NCBI GenBank assembly: GCA_945859605.1 | Contig: OX243815.1 | Span: 36,657,447 to 36,721,446 of the forward strand | Reading direction: 5' to 3' | Length of the DNA: 64,000 nucleotides | Source: Lumbricus rubellus | Lineage: Eukaryota > Annelida > Clitellata > Crassiclitellata > Lumbricidae | Shown here: one piece after another, positions 9,937-20,621 of the stretch | Position numbering within the stretch: the first letter of the stretch is position 1 | How the letters are laid out: each line of letters starts with the position of its first letter | Program-made: the position numbers and the translations under genes | The notes under the pieces: model-generated | Seen by the model: the letters and a program-made list of their open reading frames with translations, nothing else | What the model was told of the DNA's origin: nothing | Database searches by the model: none

Positions 9937-12900
9937 ATGTCGTCACTTGGAGAACATGAACAGTGGGTTAAACTCGCTAAAGAGATGGGAATGGAAGGTG
10001 ATGAGTTGAAGACGTTTGTGCGTGATAGACAGCAGGAAGCAAGAGACGACAGACTGCGTGAACGAGAAGATCGAAAGCTTAAAGATGAGGCAGCGGCTGA
10101 AAGAGGTAGACTAGCCAAAGAAGCAGAGATGGCGGAAGCAGCCAGAGCACGAGAAGAGGCACAAGCAGCCAGAGCACAAGAATTAGAGTTAGCAAAAATA
10201 GCTGATGCAAGACTGGAACGAGAAAGTCAAGCGAATAATGCAAGGCTTGAAAGAGAGGCGAATGACGCCAGACTGGAACGAGAATCGAATGATGCGAGAT
10301 TAGTTCGTGAAGCGGCCGAATGTCAAGCTAGGAGAAATATGGATCTTGAAGTCAAGAAGCTTGAGTGTGAATTGAGGATGAGAGAAATTGATTCTAGACA
10401 TAATCAGAATAATGGTGAAGCCACATTCACAATGGTTGGCGATGGTTCATACCAAGGAAACAATAACCGTAACAGAGGAATGAGAGATATCAAGTTCCCT
10501 GTATTCAATGAGAATAAAGATTGCTTGGATGCATATTTATTAAGATTTGAAAGGACATGCACGGCATACGAGATAGCAACAGAAAATTGGTCTCTGATGC
10601 TAGCCAAGCATCTCGAAGGAAAAGCCTTAGAGGTATATCAAAGAATGTCATCTGAGGAGACACAAGATTACGAGTGTTTGAAAAGACATCTGTTAAAAAG
10701 GTTTCAATTAACAGAGGGTGGATATCGTAACAAGTTTAAGATGAGTAAAATGGAGTCAGGTGAAACACCTACAGATTTTGTGCATAGATTGAGGAGATAT
10801 ATGCAGCAGTGGCTACTTCAAGCTGGATTCGAGAAAACCTACGAAGGCATGGAGAACTTATTATTAAGAGATCAGTTCTACCTTACGTGTAGCAATGAAC
10901 TTAAGATGTTCCTCAAAGAAAGAGGCAAGATGAGTCTAGAGGACACCTTGAACTGTGCCGAGTCTTATATCGAGGCGCACGGATATAAATACACAGAAAG
11001 TAATCTAAGGCCTCCAGTGAAGTTCAGTAATGAAAGGCCGAATGTGAAACCGTTCGACGATAAATCAAGAGAGAGGTTTAATGGAAACATAAATAGAGGA
11101 CGAGGAGACATGAAACAGAACAGGGAGACGAATCATAATGGAAGTATGAATAGAGGAGTTAGTAGAGAAAGAGAACAGGCGGCTGAACATAAGATAACTT
11201 GTTTCTCATGTGGCCGAACCGGACACAAGTCATATGATTGTTCACACAAACAAAAAGGAGTTGTTAAACATACTGCGGCGGCTATACAAGTATATGAGAA
11301 TAGGGCGTACAAGATAGCGCAAGCAAATGAAACGTTGAAACTAAATGAAGTTGAAAAAGAGGAAGAACGTAAAAAGGAATTACCGATACAATTGGCAGCA
11401 AGTACAATGATTACTGAAAGGAGAGATGATGACAATGAACTAGAGAATAAAAATGAAGGTCAGCTAAAGGTGAATGGTGTGAATGCCAGTTGTCTATATG
11501 ATTCTGGATCAAGCACATGTATTGTCAAGAGATCACTGGTAAATGATGTTGATTTCACGGGAAGAGAAGCACAATGCATATTAATCGATGGGACATTGAG
11601 AAATTTTCCGACAGCAAAGGTTAATATTGAAAGTGAGTATTTTACAGGAAACGTTGAAGCAATGGTAATGGAAGAACCGGTGAAACCAGTAATTATCGGT
11701 AGGATGAAGGGACTAAAATATCTGGTAGTGAAAGAAACTACAGATAACATGATAAACTGTGATCGGAGTGATACAGATGATAACGAGAATAGAGAGGATA
11801 GATTGAAAAAGATTCAGAAATCTTTAAGTGTTGAGTCACAAGGACAAAGTGACAAAAAGAAAGTTCATTTTGCGAGTGAAGTCACAAGTGAATTAAATGA
11901 TGATGTAACGGATGACGTCATAGAGAATGATGATGTGTGCCAAACGACAGCAGCAGTTGAAACCAGAGCGGAATCAAAGAAAGTAACAAAATACAAACAG
12001 TTGAAAGTTACTGAGATGCCGGATTTAAATGTATCAACAACAAAAATTAAAGAGTTACAAAGCAAAGATGAGACTTTGAAGAAGTTTTGGGACAGGTTCT
12101 TAGCACCATTATTGTTCGCGTTACGAGACACTGTACACGAAAGTCATGGGTTCACACCCTTTGAATTAATTTTTGGAAGGTCATGCAGAGGACCAATACA
12201 GATATTGAAGGAACTCTGGACAAATGAGAAAGTGGAAGATGAAGTAAAAGATGTTTATACATACATGACCGATTTGAGAGAAAGAATAGAAGAAACATGT
12301 GATATGGCACAGAAGGCCATACATAAAGCAAATGAAAAGAACAAGAAGTATTATGATAAGAAAGCACGTTACAGAGAGTTGAAGATAGGAGATAAAGTTT
12401 TATTACTGTTACCCAGTTGTAACAATAAGATGCTTGTAAAATGGCAAGGACCATTTGTGGTCAGAGGCAAAATAGGAGATTATGATTACAAGGTGGAAAT
12501 TGATGGTGGAAAACTCAAAACATATCACATCAATATACTAAAGAAGTACTACGAGAGAAATGGAGAAGGTAATGATGTAGAAACGTCAGCATACATATCG
12601 GCGATAGTACATGATGGTAAAGATGGTGAAGATGAAGAAGAAGAGATATTGAGCTTATATGTAAGTAAACAAACGGAGACTTACAAAGATGTGGATATCA
12701 ATCCTAAATTGACGGAAAAACAGAAAAGAGAATTAAGGGAACTACTGAGAGAACATGAGGACATATTCAGTGATAAGCCAGGAAGGACAGATATGGTAAA
12801 GCATGAGATTCATCTGACGAGTGATGAGCCAATTCGGTTACGAGCTTATCCAACGCCATATCACCTCCAAGCGGAGATAAACAAAGAATTAGAGACGATG

Positions 12901-14106
12901 CTAGATAATGGAATTATAGAAAGATCGGAAGCAGCGTATGCAGCGCCACTCGTAGTTGTTAAAAAGTCAGATGGAAGTAACAGACTTTGCTGTAATTATA
13001 AACAACTCAACAAAGTGACAGTATTCGACCCAGAACCGATGATGTCGAATGAGGATATTTTTAATAAACTCAGTGGAAGTAAAATCTATAGTAAGTTCGA
13101 TTTCTGTAAAGGGTATTGGCAGATACCAATGAGCGAAGAATCAAAAGACTTAACCACATTCATCTGTGCAAGCGGATTATATAAATTCAATGTGTTACCA
13201 TTTGGACTAGTCAATAGCGCGTCCAGTTATAATCGCTTGATACGGAAAATATTACATGGAACTGAAAATCTAGAAAGTTATGTCGACGATATTCTTGCTC
13301 ATACAAAAGGATGGGACGAACACATGAAGACGTTAAGAGAGTTTTTCACAAGAGTGAGAAAAGCTCATTTGACATTGAAACCGAAGAAATGTTCACTAGG
13401 ATATGGCAAGATAGATTTCCTAGGCCATACATTGAACAATGACGATATAAGCCCTAAGGGAGAATCTATTGACAAGATTGTGGAAATGCCACAGCCTAAG
13501 ACGAAGAAGCAAGTGAGAAGCTTTTTAGGAGCGATAAATTACTATCGAAAGTTTATTCCACATTGTGCAGAGTTGATGGCACCGTTGAGTGACTTGACTA
13601 AAAAGTTAGCTCCTAACAATGTTGAATGGAACCAAGAGTTAGGTGAAAGTTTTAAGCAGTTGAAAGAAGCACTAGCTAAGACACCAATCCTTAGGTTACC
13701 AGACTTGGAGAAAGAATTTATAATACAGACAGATGCATCAGGAAAAGGGATAGGTTGTGTTCTTATTCAGCAGTATGAAGGAATAAACCACCCGATTGCA
13801 TATGCGAGTAGAAAATTGTTGGAAAGAGAGATGCGATATTCAGTTGAGGAAAGAGAATGTTTAGCCATAATGTGGGGGATCAGTAGATTTGATCGATATT
13901 TGTGTGGAAGAGAGTTTGTGATCGAGACGGACCACTGTGGACTACAGTATATGAAAGAAGGGAGGATGAAGAATGCAAGAGTCATGAGGTGGAGCCTCGC
14001 CCTTCAAAATTATTGTTTTACAATACGTTACATTAACCTCCTTAGCGTTAATCCCGAGTGGTACTCGGGGAGGGAATTTTATGCAAAAACGGTTAATCCC
14101 GAGTGA
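9937..14106 (+). CDS. Gag-Pol of Gmr1-like element: capsid/SCAN-like, CCHC, protease, integrase remnant, RT, RNase H
   Basis: This is a single frame of 1389 codons. Residues ~30-150 are a highly charged, heptad-like coiled coil. Residues ~185-350 are a gag capsid whose second half (KMESGETPTDFVHRLRRYM to LEDTLNCAESYIEAH) resembles the vertebrate SCAN domain. A CCHC knuckle (CFSCGRTGHKSYDC) lies near residue 425 and a protease site (YDSGSS) near 520. Residues ~718-871 are only the tail of integrase: end of the catalytic fold (HGFTPFELIFGR) and a GPY/F-like module (KWQGPFVV). RT follows (~905-1190; FDFCKGYWQIPM, YVDDIL near 1113), then RNase H (QTDASGKGIG near 1263). Integrase before RT is the Gmr1 order. 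The zinc finger and DDE core are missing although the frame stays open. The last ~23 codons read into an inserted piggyBac-type element; the element's own frame resumes after it and stops near 14939. Confidence 0.9.
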   Translation: MSSLGEHEQWVKLAKEMGMEGDELKTFVRDRQQEARDDRLREREDRKLKDEAAAERGRLAKEAEMAEAARAREEAQAARAQELELAKIADARLERESQANNARLEREANDARLERESNDARLVREAAECQARRNMDLEVKKLECELRMREIDSRHNQNNGEATFTMVGDGSYQGNNNRNRGMRDIKFPVFNENKDCLDAYLLRFERTCTAYEIATENWSLMLAKHLEGKALEVYQRMSSEETQDYECLKRHLLKRFQLTEGGYRNKFKMSKMESGETPTDFVHRLRRYMQQWLLQAGFEKTYEGMENLLLRDQFYLTCSNELKMFLKERGKMSLEDTLNCAESYIEAHGYKYTESNLRPPVKFSNERPNVKPFDDKSRERFNGNINRGRGDMKQNRETNHNGSMNRGVSREREQAAEHKITCFSCGRTGHKSYDCSHKQKGVVKHTAAAIQVYENRAYKIAQANETLKLNEVEKEEERKKELPIQLAASTMITERRDDDNELENKNEGQLKVNGVNASCLYDSGSSTCIVKRSLVNDVDFTGREAQCILIDGTLRNFPTAKVNIESEYFTGNVEAMVMEEPVKPVIIGRMKGLKYLVVKETTDNMINCDRSDTDDNENREDRLKKIQKSLSVESQGQSDKKKVHFASEVTSELNDDVTDDVIENDDVCQTTAAVETRAESKKVTKYKQLKVTEMPDLNVSTTKIKELQSKDETLKKFWDRFLAPLLFALRDTVHESHGFTPFELIFGRSCRGPIQILKELWTNEKVEDEVKDVYTYMTDLRERIEETCDMAQKAIHKANEKNKKYYDKKARYRELKIGDKVLLLLPSCNNKMLVKWQGPFVVRGKIGDYDYKVEIDGGKLKTYHINILKKYYERNGEGNDVETSAYISAIVHDGKDGEDEEEEILSLYVSKQTETYKDVDINPKLTEKQKRELRELLREHEDIFSDKPGRTDMVKHEIHLTSDEPIRLRAYPTPYHLQAEINKELETMLDNGIIERSEAAYAAPLVVVKKSDGSNRLCCNYKQLNKVTVFDPEPMMSNEDIFNKLSGSKIYSKFDFCKGYWQIPMSEESKDLTTFICASGLYKFNVLPFGLVNSASSYNRLIRKILHGTENLESYVDDILAHTKGWDEHMKTLREFFTRVRKAHLTLKPKKCSLGYGKIDFLGHTLNNDDISPKGESIDKIVEMPQPKTKKQVRSFLGAINYYRKFIPHCAELMAPLSDLTKKLAPNNVEWNQELGESFKQLKEALAKTPILRLPDLEKEFIIQTDASGKGIGCVLIQQYEGINHPIAYASRKLLEREMRYSVEERECLAIMWGISRFDRYLCGREFVIETDHCGLQYMKEGRMKNARVMRWSLALQNYCFTIRYINLLSVNPEWYSGREFYAKTVNPE

Positions 14107-14554
14107 CACTCGGGATCAGGACTAGTATTGTATTCGGCAGGGTTAATCACGCATCTTACTCGGGATAGCGACTATGAGACGGAATCGAAGGGTGATGCAT
14201 CTGATGAAGCACATGCCGCACGCATATATGCGTACATAGTACTACATACATGCATAAATACATGTATATATTCATACATACAAGCATATATAGGCCTACG
14301 CCTACCTACATACATGTACAAGCATATATACCTACATACATACGTATATACATATATACATACATACATAAATTTATGCATACATGCATAAATACATATA
14401 TATTCATACATATATACATACAAACATAAATATATACATACATGCATAAATACATATAAATATATTCATACATACAAACATATATGTATAATCGTATATA
14501 CATATATACATACATACATAAATATATGCATACATGCACAAATACATATATATT

Positions 14555-14586
<32 letters not shown>

Positions 14587-14886
14587 CATATATACATACA
14601 TAGTAAACATACATAGATATATATAAATATATACATGCATAAATGCATATATATATTCATACGTACACATATGCATACATACATATATACATGCATCCAT
14701 AAATATATACATACATACCTACATGTATAAATATATGCATACATACATGCATAAATACATACATACATGCATACATACATATACATACATGCATACTTAC
14801 ATGCATACATACATACATAGTATAACCGTAAATAAATGTAACGTTTCTGACAAGTTTTTCCGGAAAGTAATGTAACGCTAAGGAGG
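14037..14886. mobile_element. piggyBac-type non-autonomous element in the RNase H end, TTAA target
   Basis: The inverted termini are CCTCCTTAGCGTTA at 14037 and TAACGCTAAGGAGG ending at 14886, flanked by TTAA (14033-14036 and 14887-14890). Both ends also carry CCGAGT-x-ACTCGGG subterminal hairpins at the left side. TTAA duplication with such termini is diagnostic of piggyBac-like elements. The interior is mostly a CATA/TATA-rich microsatellite (14225-14825) without transposase. Its excision would restore the reading frame of the host retrotransposon. Confidence 0.9.
14225..14825. repeat. CATA/TACA-rich microsatellite inside the piggyBac-type element
   Basis: Imperfect tetranucleotide CATA units with TGCATA and TATATA variants. 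Tyr/Cys/Met-rich reading frames on both strands are products of the repeat. Confidence 0.95.
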
Positions 14887-15102
14887 TTAAGGGATGTAAT
14901 AACGTAATGTCCGATTATTTAAGTAGAGGATTGACCTAAGATTTAAGTAAATCAATGGTGATACTATAGGTAGATAAGAAGTAGTTGTGTTAGGTTGTGA
15001 TGTTGTGTAAAGTAGTATAAGCATAGGCATAAGCAGTTATTGTAATTTGATAATTAGATAAGTTGATAAAGCCTGTGTACAGACTTTTGAAGAAAGGGTA
15101 TT

Positions 15103-16111
15103 TGTCGTGGTTATATTAAATGATTATCAAATTAAACACTTGCTATGCATGTATAATTATTAATTATAGGTAGAAGTTAAGCTAGGCAATTTAATTGGCG
15201 AGTTTAAGTAATATGTGTGGCAACATATAAAATATTAATACATAAAACCAATGACTGCAGCTAAGCGTGATAACGAGTGGTCAAGATTACCATGACAACA
15301 AAGGACGCTAATCCTATTCGTGATTGGTGCAAACTGGAAGCGAATGACGTGACGAGTTAAAAATGACGTCAGCGAAGTGGACGTTAAGTTTTTGACTCTC
15401 TACAGGTATATCTGGAAATGGTGGTTGTTTCGCTGCGGTGATCAATCCAAAGTTGTGATTTTCAGAGTAGAGACGAAGGTAATTGAACTGTTCGGACGAT
15501 CAACCGATAGTTCAAAGTATTGTGCATTAAGTGCAACGCAATTTAAATGAGAAATTTGCGTTAGTGCATAATAATCATCGTGTGAAGTGTGAGACACTTG
15601 CGAAGAAGACGAACTCTTAGGCAACAGTCTGAAGAGTCGTGTCATTTTGAATCGGCTAGCGAACAGCTGATTCGGCGTGTGAAGTACGAGGGACGTTTGG
15701 TCAACTGGAGAAGAGCTGTGAGGTGAATGCGATGATTCATCTCGTGTGCAACTGATTCACGGCAAGATACGAGTAAGACGTTTGGTGTGGTCACTTCCAT
15801 GACTGCATATTCAACCGTCTGATCAACATTCTTGACTGCGACGATTGGACGACGGAGAGAGCCGAAGACATTCGAGTTTCATACAACTCGACAGATAAGA
15901 GCAAATATAATATTTCCTAAGTAACTCGCCACACTAGGTAAATAGGATTGTTATTTGTTTGTGCAATTGAATGATATTGAATAACTTTATTCTATTATAT
16001 ATTTCATAAGAAGCTGGGAGTTCGTTGAATTTGGAAGAATTTCTTGAGTAAGTTAAACCCAACCGATTAACCACTAGGATAATAAAGTGCCCTTTTACAC
16101 GGGATACGACA
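15103..16111 (+). repeat. 3' LTR
   Basis: 1009 bp, matching the 5' LTR in length and in all stretches compared. It is preceded by a purine-rich GAAGAAAGGG (15089-15098), a plausible polypurine tract. Confidence 0.95.
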
Positions 16112-16116
16112 AAGAC

Positions 16117-16410
16117 CCTAAAAATGAAATTCTAAAGAGTGGTTTACGCGGTCATAATTGGTGTCTGCCAAAGAAATCGGATGTTATGTTTCACTAGACC
16201 TGAAAATAGTAGGAACAACTTACAAATTTAAAATTTAGAAATTGTGAAAAGCTGAGAAGAAACAATTACCAGGAATCCGAAGAAACGGATGAAAAAACAT
16301 TACTAGACTAGTCGCTGTCTTAAAAGCAAACATGGCCGACTGGACATTTGTGATTCGTCCACTTCGACAAGATTTTAAAAATTAAAAATAGTGTTTTAGA
16401 GACACTACAG
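16117..16410. other. Unit-1 sequence without recognised feature
   Basis: It matches 21313-21606 of the second tandem unit closely. No coding signal is seen. Confidence 0.5.
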
Positions 16411-17193
16411 CATGGACGGAGACCTAGGGGGACCGAGGGACGGTCCCCCAATGGAGGTGTTGGCTGTTGGGGGAACGGCCCATTCATTTGTCCCCCTACC
16501 ATCAACAGCGCTCCACGACGTTGCTCGAGCCACAACTGTGTCGCGGCTCCTCTATGCTGCTCCAGCCTGGTGGGGTCTCGCCAGCGCTGATGACAGGAGC
16601 AGACTCGACCGCTTTCTCCGCAGAACACAGTGGATGGGCTACCTGCCAGAAGACTCTCCACGCATATATCAGATTTGGCTAAAGAAGCCGACGATAGTCT
16701 ATTGGAGTCTGTAGGCAGGAACCCGTATCACGTGCTGAGGACCTTGTTCCTCCGATATTATAATTCAGCGTCGACACAACCTTCGACCACGTCCGCATAA
16801 CTTTGAGTTGCCACCGAAGGACGATAAAAACTTTATTCCAAGAGCCCTCTATAATTAAGTGCCTTCTCAACAAGCGACAGTGCAACCCGTAGTACTTTCC
16901 CTTCCATGTAACTGAGTTGCGGTTTTGTCAACCTGTGTTTTTCTCATATTAAACAAATATATATGTTGAGCTTCAGAACAAAAAAGAAGTCATCGACTTT
17001 TTGGCGGTGAAAAATATAAAATTTTCTTGACTTTTTGGCCAAATGACTAAAAAAAGTCGTCAGAAATTTTGTCCGGTAAAAGGTTTAAATTTTTATCCCC
17101 ACACTCAGCCATTCGTCCGTTCAAAAATCTCGCGTCTTTCCTTAGGCCACTCGTTCGTTCCCCCCCCCCAGTCCGCCCAGGTCTCCGCCCATG
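16411..17193. mobile_element. CATGGACGGAGACC inverted-repeat element enclosing a LINE fragment
   Basis: The left end CATGGACGGAGACC (16411) matches in inverse the right end GGTCTCCGCCCATG (ending 17193). The flanking 8-mers CACTACAG and CACTATGT are similar, suggesting a decayed 8-bp hAT-like duplication. A LINE C-terminus (16510-16857) is nested inside. GACTAAAAAAAGTC-type inner repeats also occur in related fragments at 26885-27285, 32640-32700 and 41729-42000. The duplicate is at 21607-22391. Confidence 0.6.
16510..16857 (+). pseudogene. CR1/L2-like LINE C-terminus with frameshifts
   Basis: Frame 1 reads TTVSRLLYAAPAWWGLAS and DDRSRLDRFLRRTQWMGYLP. After a frameshift, LAKEADDSLLESVGRNPYHV follows, and then HNLRPRPHNFELPPKDDKNF to a stop near 16855. 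This is the well-known end of CR1/Jockey-type reverse-transcriptase ORFs. A 100-codon ATG frame (16412-16714) combines element sequence and this fragment and is not a gene. The duplicate at 21706-22053 has the same frameshift. Confidence 0.75.
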
Positions 17194-17509
17194 CACTATG
17201 TAATTCCGCTGGCTGTGGGAAGATAACCTGCTTTATACTTCTCTTTGCGCCGCCTCAAAATGCCATTAATGAGTGATTAAACCAATTTTTAGATCGCATA
17301 TGGGCTTAATGTATCGCTTGTTAAAAAAACAAGCTATGACGATTGACGAAGCAATTTCTTTTAGGGCCTAAGCCCCAAAAAACCTCAAGAAGCAACAATA
17401 AAAAATACCTTTAAAAATGCTGAAATAAATTATGCTTCTTCAGACCTAGGTCTTTAGCAGATCAAGGAAAGTGAAGGATTTTTTTTATTATTAATGTTAT
17501 TATTAATAA

Positions 17510-17910
17510 TGCGCGGGTCAGCGCATGGAGTGACCTCGACTATTGTCACCGACGCCGCTTCCAACAACCGATCGACATGCGACGAACGCCTTCTACTACA
17601 CGCATCCTTGAGCCTCGACGATTAGCCAGACGGGAGTCATCTACCACCTACCAGAGACTCTGATCAACCACGCCATCCACCAGCTGTCTACGGGAATCCG
17701 ATGGTTAACTCTACGTGTTTGCGAGGGCTCGCCACCGGTGACTCTTACAGCTTACTGTGTTTTGTTTTGCAACTTATTGTTATTTTTCGCTCCCTATGAC
17801 TCTTAACATCATTTCGGCTAGTTAGTGCAGAGAGCGCCTCTGAGTAGATGTGTCTCGAAGAGGCGCTATATAAATTCTCAGAATGAATGAATGAATGAAT
17901 GAATGAATGA
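17510..17910 (+). mobile_element. L2-like LINE/SINE 3' end with (GAAT)n tail
   Basis: It ends GAGGCGCTATATAAATTCT followed by GAATGAATGAATG repeats, a tail typical of L2-clade LINEs and SINEs that use them. The hairpin-like GAGCGCCTCTGAG...CGAAGAGGCGC precedes it. It is duplicated at 22705-23103 with fewer GAAT units. A weaker tail of the same type is at 25190-25312. Confidence 0.6.
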
Positions 17911-17928
17911 ATTATTATTATTAATATT

Positions 17929-18050
17929 ATTTTTTTGCCCTGAGGTACTTCATTCCCCCAGGGACTTATCGACTATTATTAATTGAAGAATGAACATCTG
18001 GTGGGTCAGGCCTCGTCTTCAGGGTGTGAGGCAAAAGTGCCTTTGCACTT
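17929..18050 (-). mobile_element. LINE fragment D: RLE-LINE 3' end
   Basis: Reverse strand: directly after an AAT array the frame gives KCKGTFASHPEDEA and a stop, then a 3' UTR with the hairpin at 17938-17963 and an AAT tail. Only ~15 codons remain. The hairpin stem is CCCTGGGG/CCTCAGGG, a covariant of the one at 969-995. Confidence 0.7.
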
Positions 18051-18055
18051 TATTA

Positions 18056-18224
18056 TTATTATTTTTCCCTGAGGTACTTCGTTCCCCCAGGGGCTTATAA
18101 AATATTAAAAGCAATGTGTCTGGAACGGTTAAACCTCATCCATTTCGGGCGTGGGTCTTCTAAAGGAGCCACTAAATGCTACGGCGTTGAAGCGCTGAAT
18201 TGTGATAGAGAGCCTCTGAAATAG
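18056..18224 (-). mobile_element. LINE fragment E: RLE-LINE 3' end
   Basis: Reverse strand: LFQRLSITIQRFNAVAFSGSF, stop, 3' UTR with the hairpin at 18067-18092, then an AAT tail shared with fragment D. It begins exactly at the AAT/ATT array 18227-18268. Confidence 0.75.
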
Positions 18225-18225
18225 A

Positions 18226-18267
<42 letters not shown>

Positions 18268-18268
<1 letters not shown>

Positions 18269-19517
18269 TTTTTTTTTTTTTTTTAGCGCCCGAGGTATAA
18301 ATGATCCCTCAGGCTTTAAAATCAATAATAAAAACATTGTTGTTCTGGAGTTAACGGTCATCCTCGTCGGTCAATTGTGCAAAGGTGCCTCGAAATGCAA
18401 CGGCATTGAACTTCTGCGTGCAAATTGAAAGGCGCTGAAACAAGCGCGCCGTCTCCTGCGGATCCCCAGAAACCATGGTCAGACGCCGACCAAGTTCTGA
18501 CAAGAACTCCCGACCCTGAGCGTTGATGGGGCCTAGAGTTTCCAGTGCCACTGGAATAAAATCATGTGTGGTGGGGATTTCTGCATACTTTGTAGTCTTC
18601 TTCGAGGCTGCCATCTCTGCTGCTGCTCCAGGTGTTAGGGATGTGAGGTGTATATATGACGTTGCGCACGTGTGTACACTGGTGGCATCCCAAGTCATAT
18701 ATTTTCCTCTTGACCACGGTATTAACGTCGCTCCATCTGGTCTTTTTCCGTCAGTTCTGAACAATCCTGCTGGTTCTTTGGTGCTCGGAACTTCAGCTCG
18801 CTGGAGGGCCCTCCAGATGGTGTCATTCATTGAAAAGTGCCTGCCACTTCTCCCTCCAGACAGCTTACAGGCCAGACCATGATATCCTCTCAGATCCGTT
18901 GTCTCACCGCATTGACACGCGTGTGGCTCGCACAGATCAAGACCTAGGCGTAGGCCTATCGCAACTCGGACAGCCTCATCACTGAGGCACAGTCCGCAAG
19001 AGGCAATTGGAAAGACAGCCATCCAATCTCCTGCATGATCGGAAGTCACTGCCCCCAATCTGGCCCTGGCAATCGGATCTGTAGCCGAGCGCCACACCTC
19101 AGCTAGATCTTTCTCAATAAGCGGTCTGTCCCAAACCCTCTGTGCAGTGATGTTCTCTAACGCACCGTTTGGGAGCGTGGCCTCGCGAGCAGAAAGAATC
19201 TCATCCCTGAAGACGTCTTGCCAATCATCCGAGTGAAGAATAGCGGATTGAAGATTTCTGGCTGATGCAGCTGATGCAAGATATGCGGAAGATGCCAGCA
19301 TCTGAAGCCTTCGAATTCCCAATCCACCGTCTCTTATCGGTAATGTCGCCTGTGTCCATTGGATGTCGCTCAGTTTGATGTTAATGACTGCTTCCAATCC
19401 TATTCTCATCTGTTGATCCATTTTGTTCAGCAACGGGTGTTCAAAGCATTGTGCGGTTCTAAGCAGAAAGGTCAACCTTGCCGCCCCGAAGCAAGATCTT
19501 ATTAGCATCAGGGCTCC
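18268..19517 (-). mobile_element. LINE fragment F: 1.25-kb RLE-LINE insertion in an ATT array (absent from unit 2)
   Basis: The reverse-strand open frame 19508-18351 (385 codons) starts inside the post-RT region (LRTAQCFEHPLLNKMDQQM, RDGGLGIRRLQMLAS). It carries a CCHC-like knuckle (HACQCG...RGYHGLAC), then GKRPDGATLIPW and WDATSVHT, the PD...D endonuclease signature, and ends TFAQLTDEDDR. The 3' UTR hairpin is at 18288-18314, followed by a T-run on the plus strand and an ATT array. The second tandem unit has only an uninterrupted ATT array at the matching position (23419-23499), so F inserted after the duplication. It is 5' truncated at the array edge. Known relatives such as Dong insert in TAA repeats, which fits. 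Confidence 0.85.
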
Positions 19518-19526
19518 CGTTATTAA

Positions 19527-19611
<85 letters not shown>
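19518..19611. repeat. (ATT)n array
   Basis: About 30 units between LINE fragments F and G. Together with 18227-18268 it is the split remainder of the target array preserved intact at 23419-23499. Confidence 0.95.
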
Positions 19612-19766
19612 ACTGGAATGTAAGGTTTAGGTTACGATTTACTTTAACATATCAATTTTAGATTGCTTAGGGTGGCCGGACCATGGCCCCAGGTAATCCG
19701 GACAAGGTGCCTTGGTAGGCAACGGCATTGTAGCGCTGGATAGCGATTGAAATGTTCTGGAATAAA
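19612..19766 (-). mobile_element. LINE fragment G: RLE-LINE 3' end
   Basis: On the reverse strand, immediately after the array 19767-19884, the frame gives LFQNISIAIQRYNAVAYQGT and ends with a stop after PGAMVRPP. This is the same C-terminal block as A-F but clearly diverged. Its 3' side abuts the array 19518-19611. The duplicate at 23500-23655 is almost identical. Confidence 0.72.
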
Positions 19767-19884
<118 letters not shown>

Positions 19885-20617
19885 GGTTATAGGCTATCTT
19901 TGGGCGCTAAACAAGGGAAAGATAAAATTAATTAGAAGTCCTGTATGAGAAGTATTTGAACCTAGGTGTGCCTGAGCACTTCGCTATGCAATCATTGGAA
20001 TCCGCGGGATACAGCACTGGCCTGTTGCGTGCCAGATTGTGTCAGTTAACCTGTCGTCGCTTGATGGAATGATAAAGTACATTCGGGTAAGCATAATGCT
20101 AGATTGGAAAGTGTTTACAGCAGTGTGTGCTATATAGGCTCTAGTGCTCGCTAAGGGACGCACAGAAAGCGCCACAGAATGATAGCCTACATCAGTCTAG
20201 TCTTCGTCAAGGATCTTTAGGTCTATAGGCCTACTTGTCGCATAAAATGTATCAGAAGGACTATTAGGCTACTCTGGATGCATTCGTGTTAATCCAATCA
20301 GATCCAATTAAATTCTACTATAGCCTCATTCTGAGTCATTCAGTTATGGATATAATCTGATTAGACCTACAACATGCATTGTTCAGTCTCGGCGATCGTC
20401 CATCGGACGCGCTCGTTTAAGTAGCTTTGATTTCTCCAGTGAATGGAGATTGGATCAAACACTGGTAGACAGTACGTGGCAGCCTGTTGTAAAACCTAAC
20501 GATCTACTCGACAGAGGAGAATGGAGAAGTTGCGTTGTCCGATGTTCACGGGAAGGACTAAGGTAATGATTGTCAAAAACCTTGACATTTTGACGTTTTG
20601 CACAAGTCGCCGACTCG
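19885..20617. other. Unrecognised duplicated sequence
   Basis: Near-identical to 23765-24497. No long frame, terminal repeats or known domain are seen. It ends at the CCGG that flanks the chimeric inverted-repeat element. Confidence 0.6.
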
Positions 20618-20621
20618 CCGG

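Larger units (their letters stand above)
8597..16111 (+). mobile_element. Gmr1-like Ty3/gypsy LTR retrotransposon, 7515 bp, TSD AAGAC
   Basis: Two 1009-bp LTRs start TGTCGTGG and end ATACGACA. The flanks are AAGAC on the left (8592-8596) and right (16112-16116). The pre-insertion site with a single AAGAC exists at 21308-21312 in the second tandem unit. Between the LTRs are a primer-binding-site candidate, one gag-pol frame and an inserted piggyBac-type element. The LTRs show no difference over the stretches I compared, so insertion was recent. Domain order gag-PR-INT(C-terminal)-RT-RNase H is the Gmr1 arrangement. The copy looks non-autonomous: the integrase core is missing and RNase H is interrupted. 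Confidence 0.93.

Noticed and set aside
14128..14810. Several Tyr/Met/Cys-rich frames on both strands
   Set aside because: Products of the CATA-rich microsatellite inside the piggyBac-type element.
18523..18882. 119-codon forward frame
   Set aside because: Antisense shadow of the LINE fragment F coding sequence.
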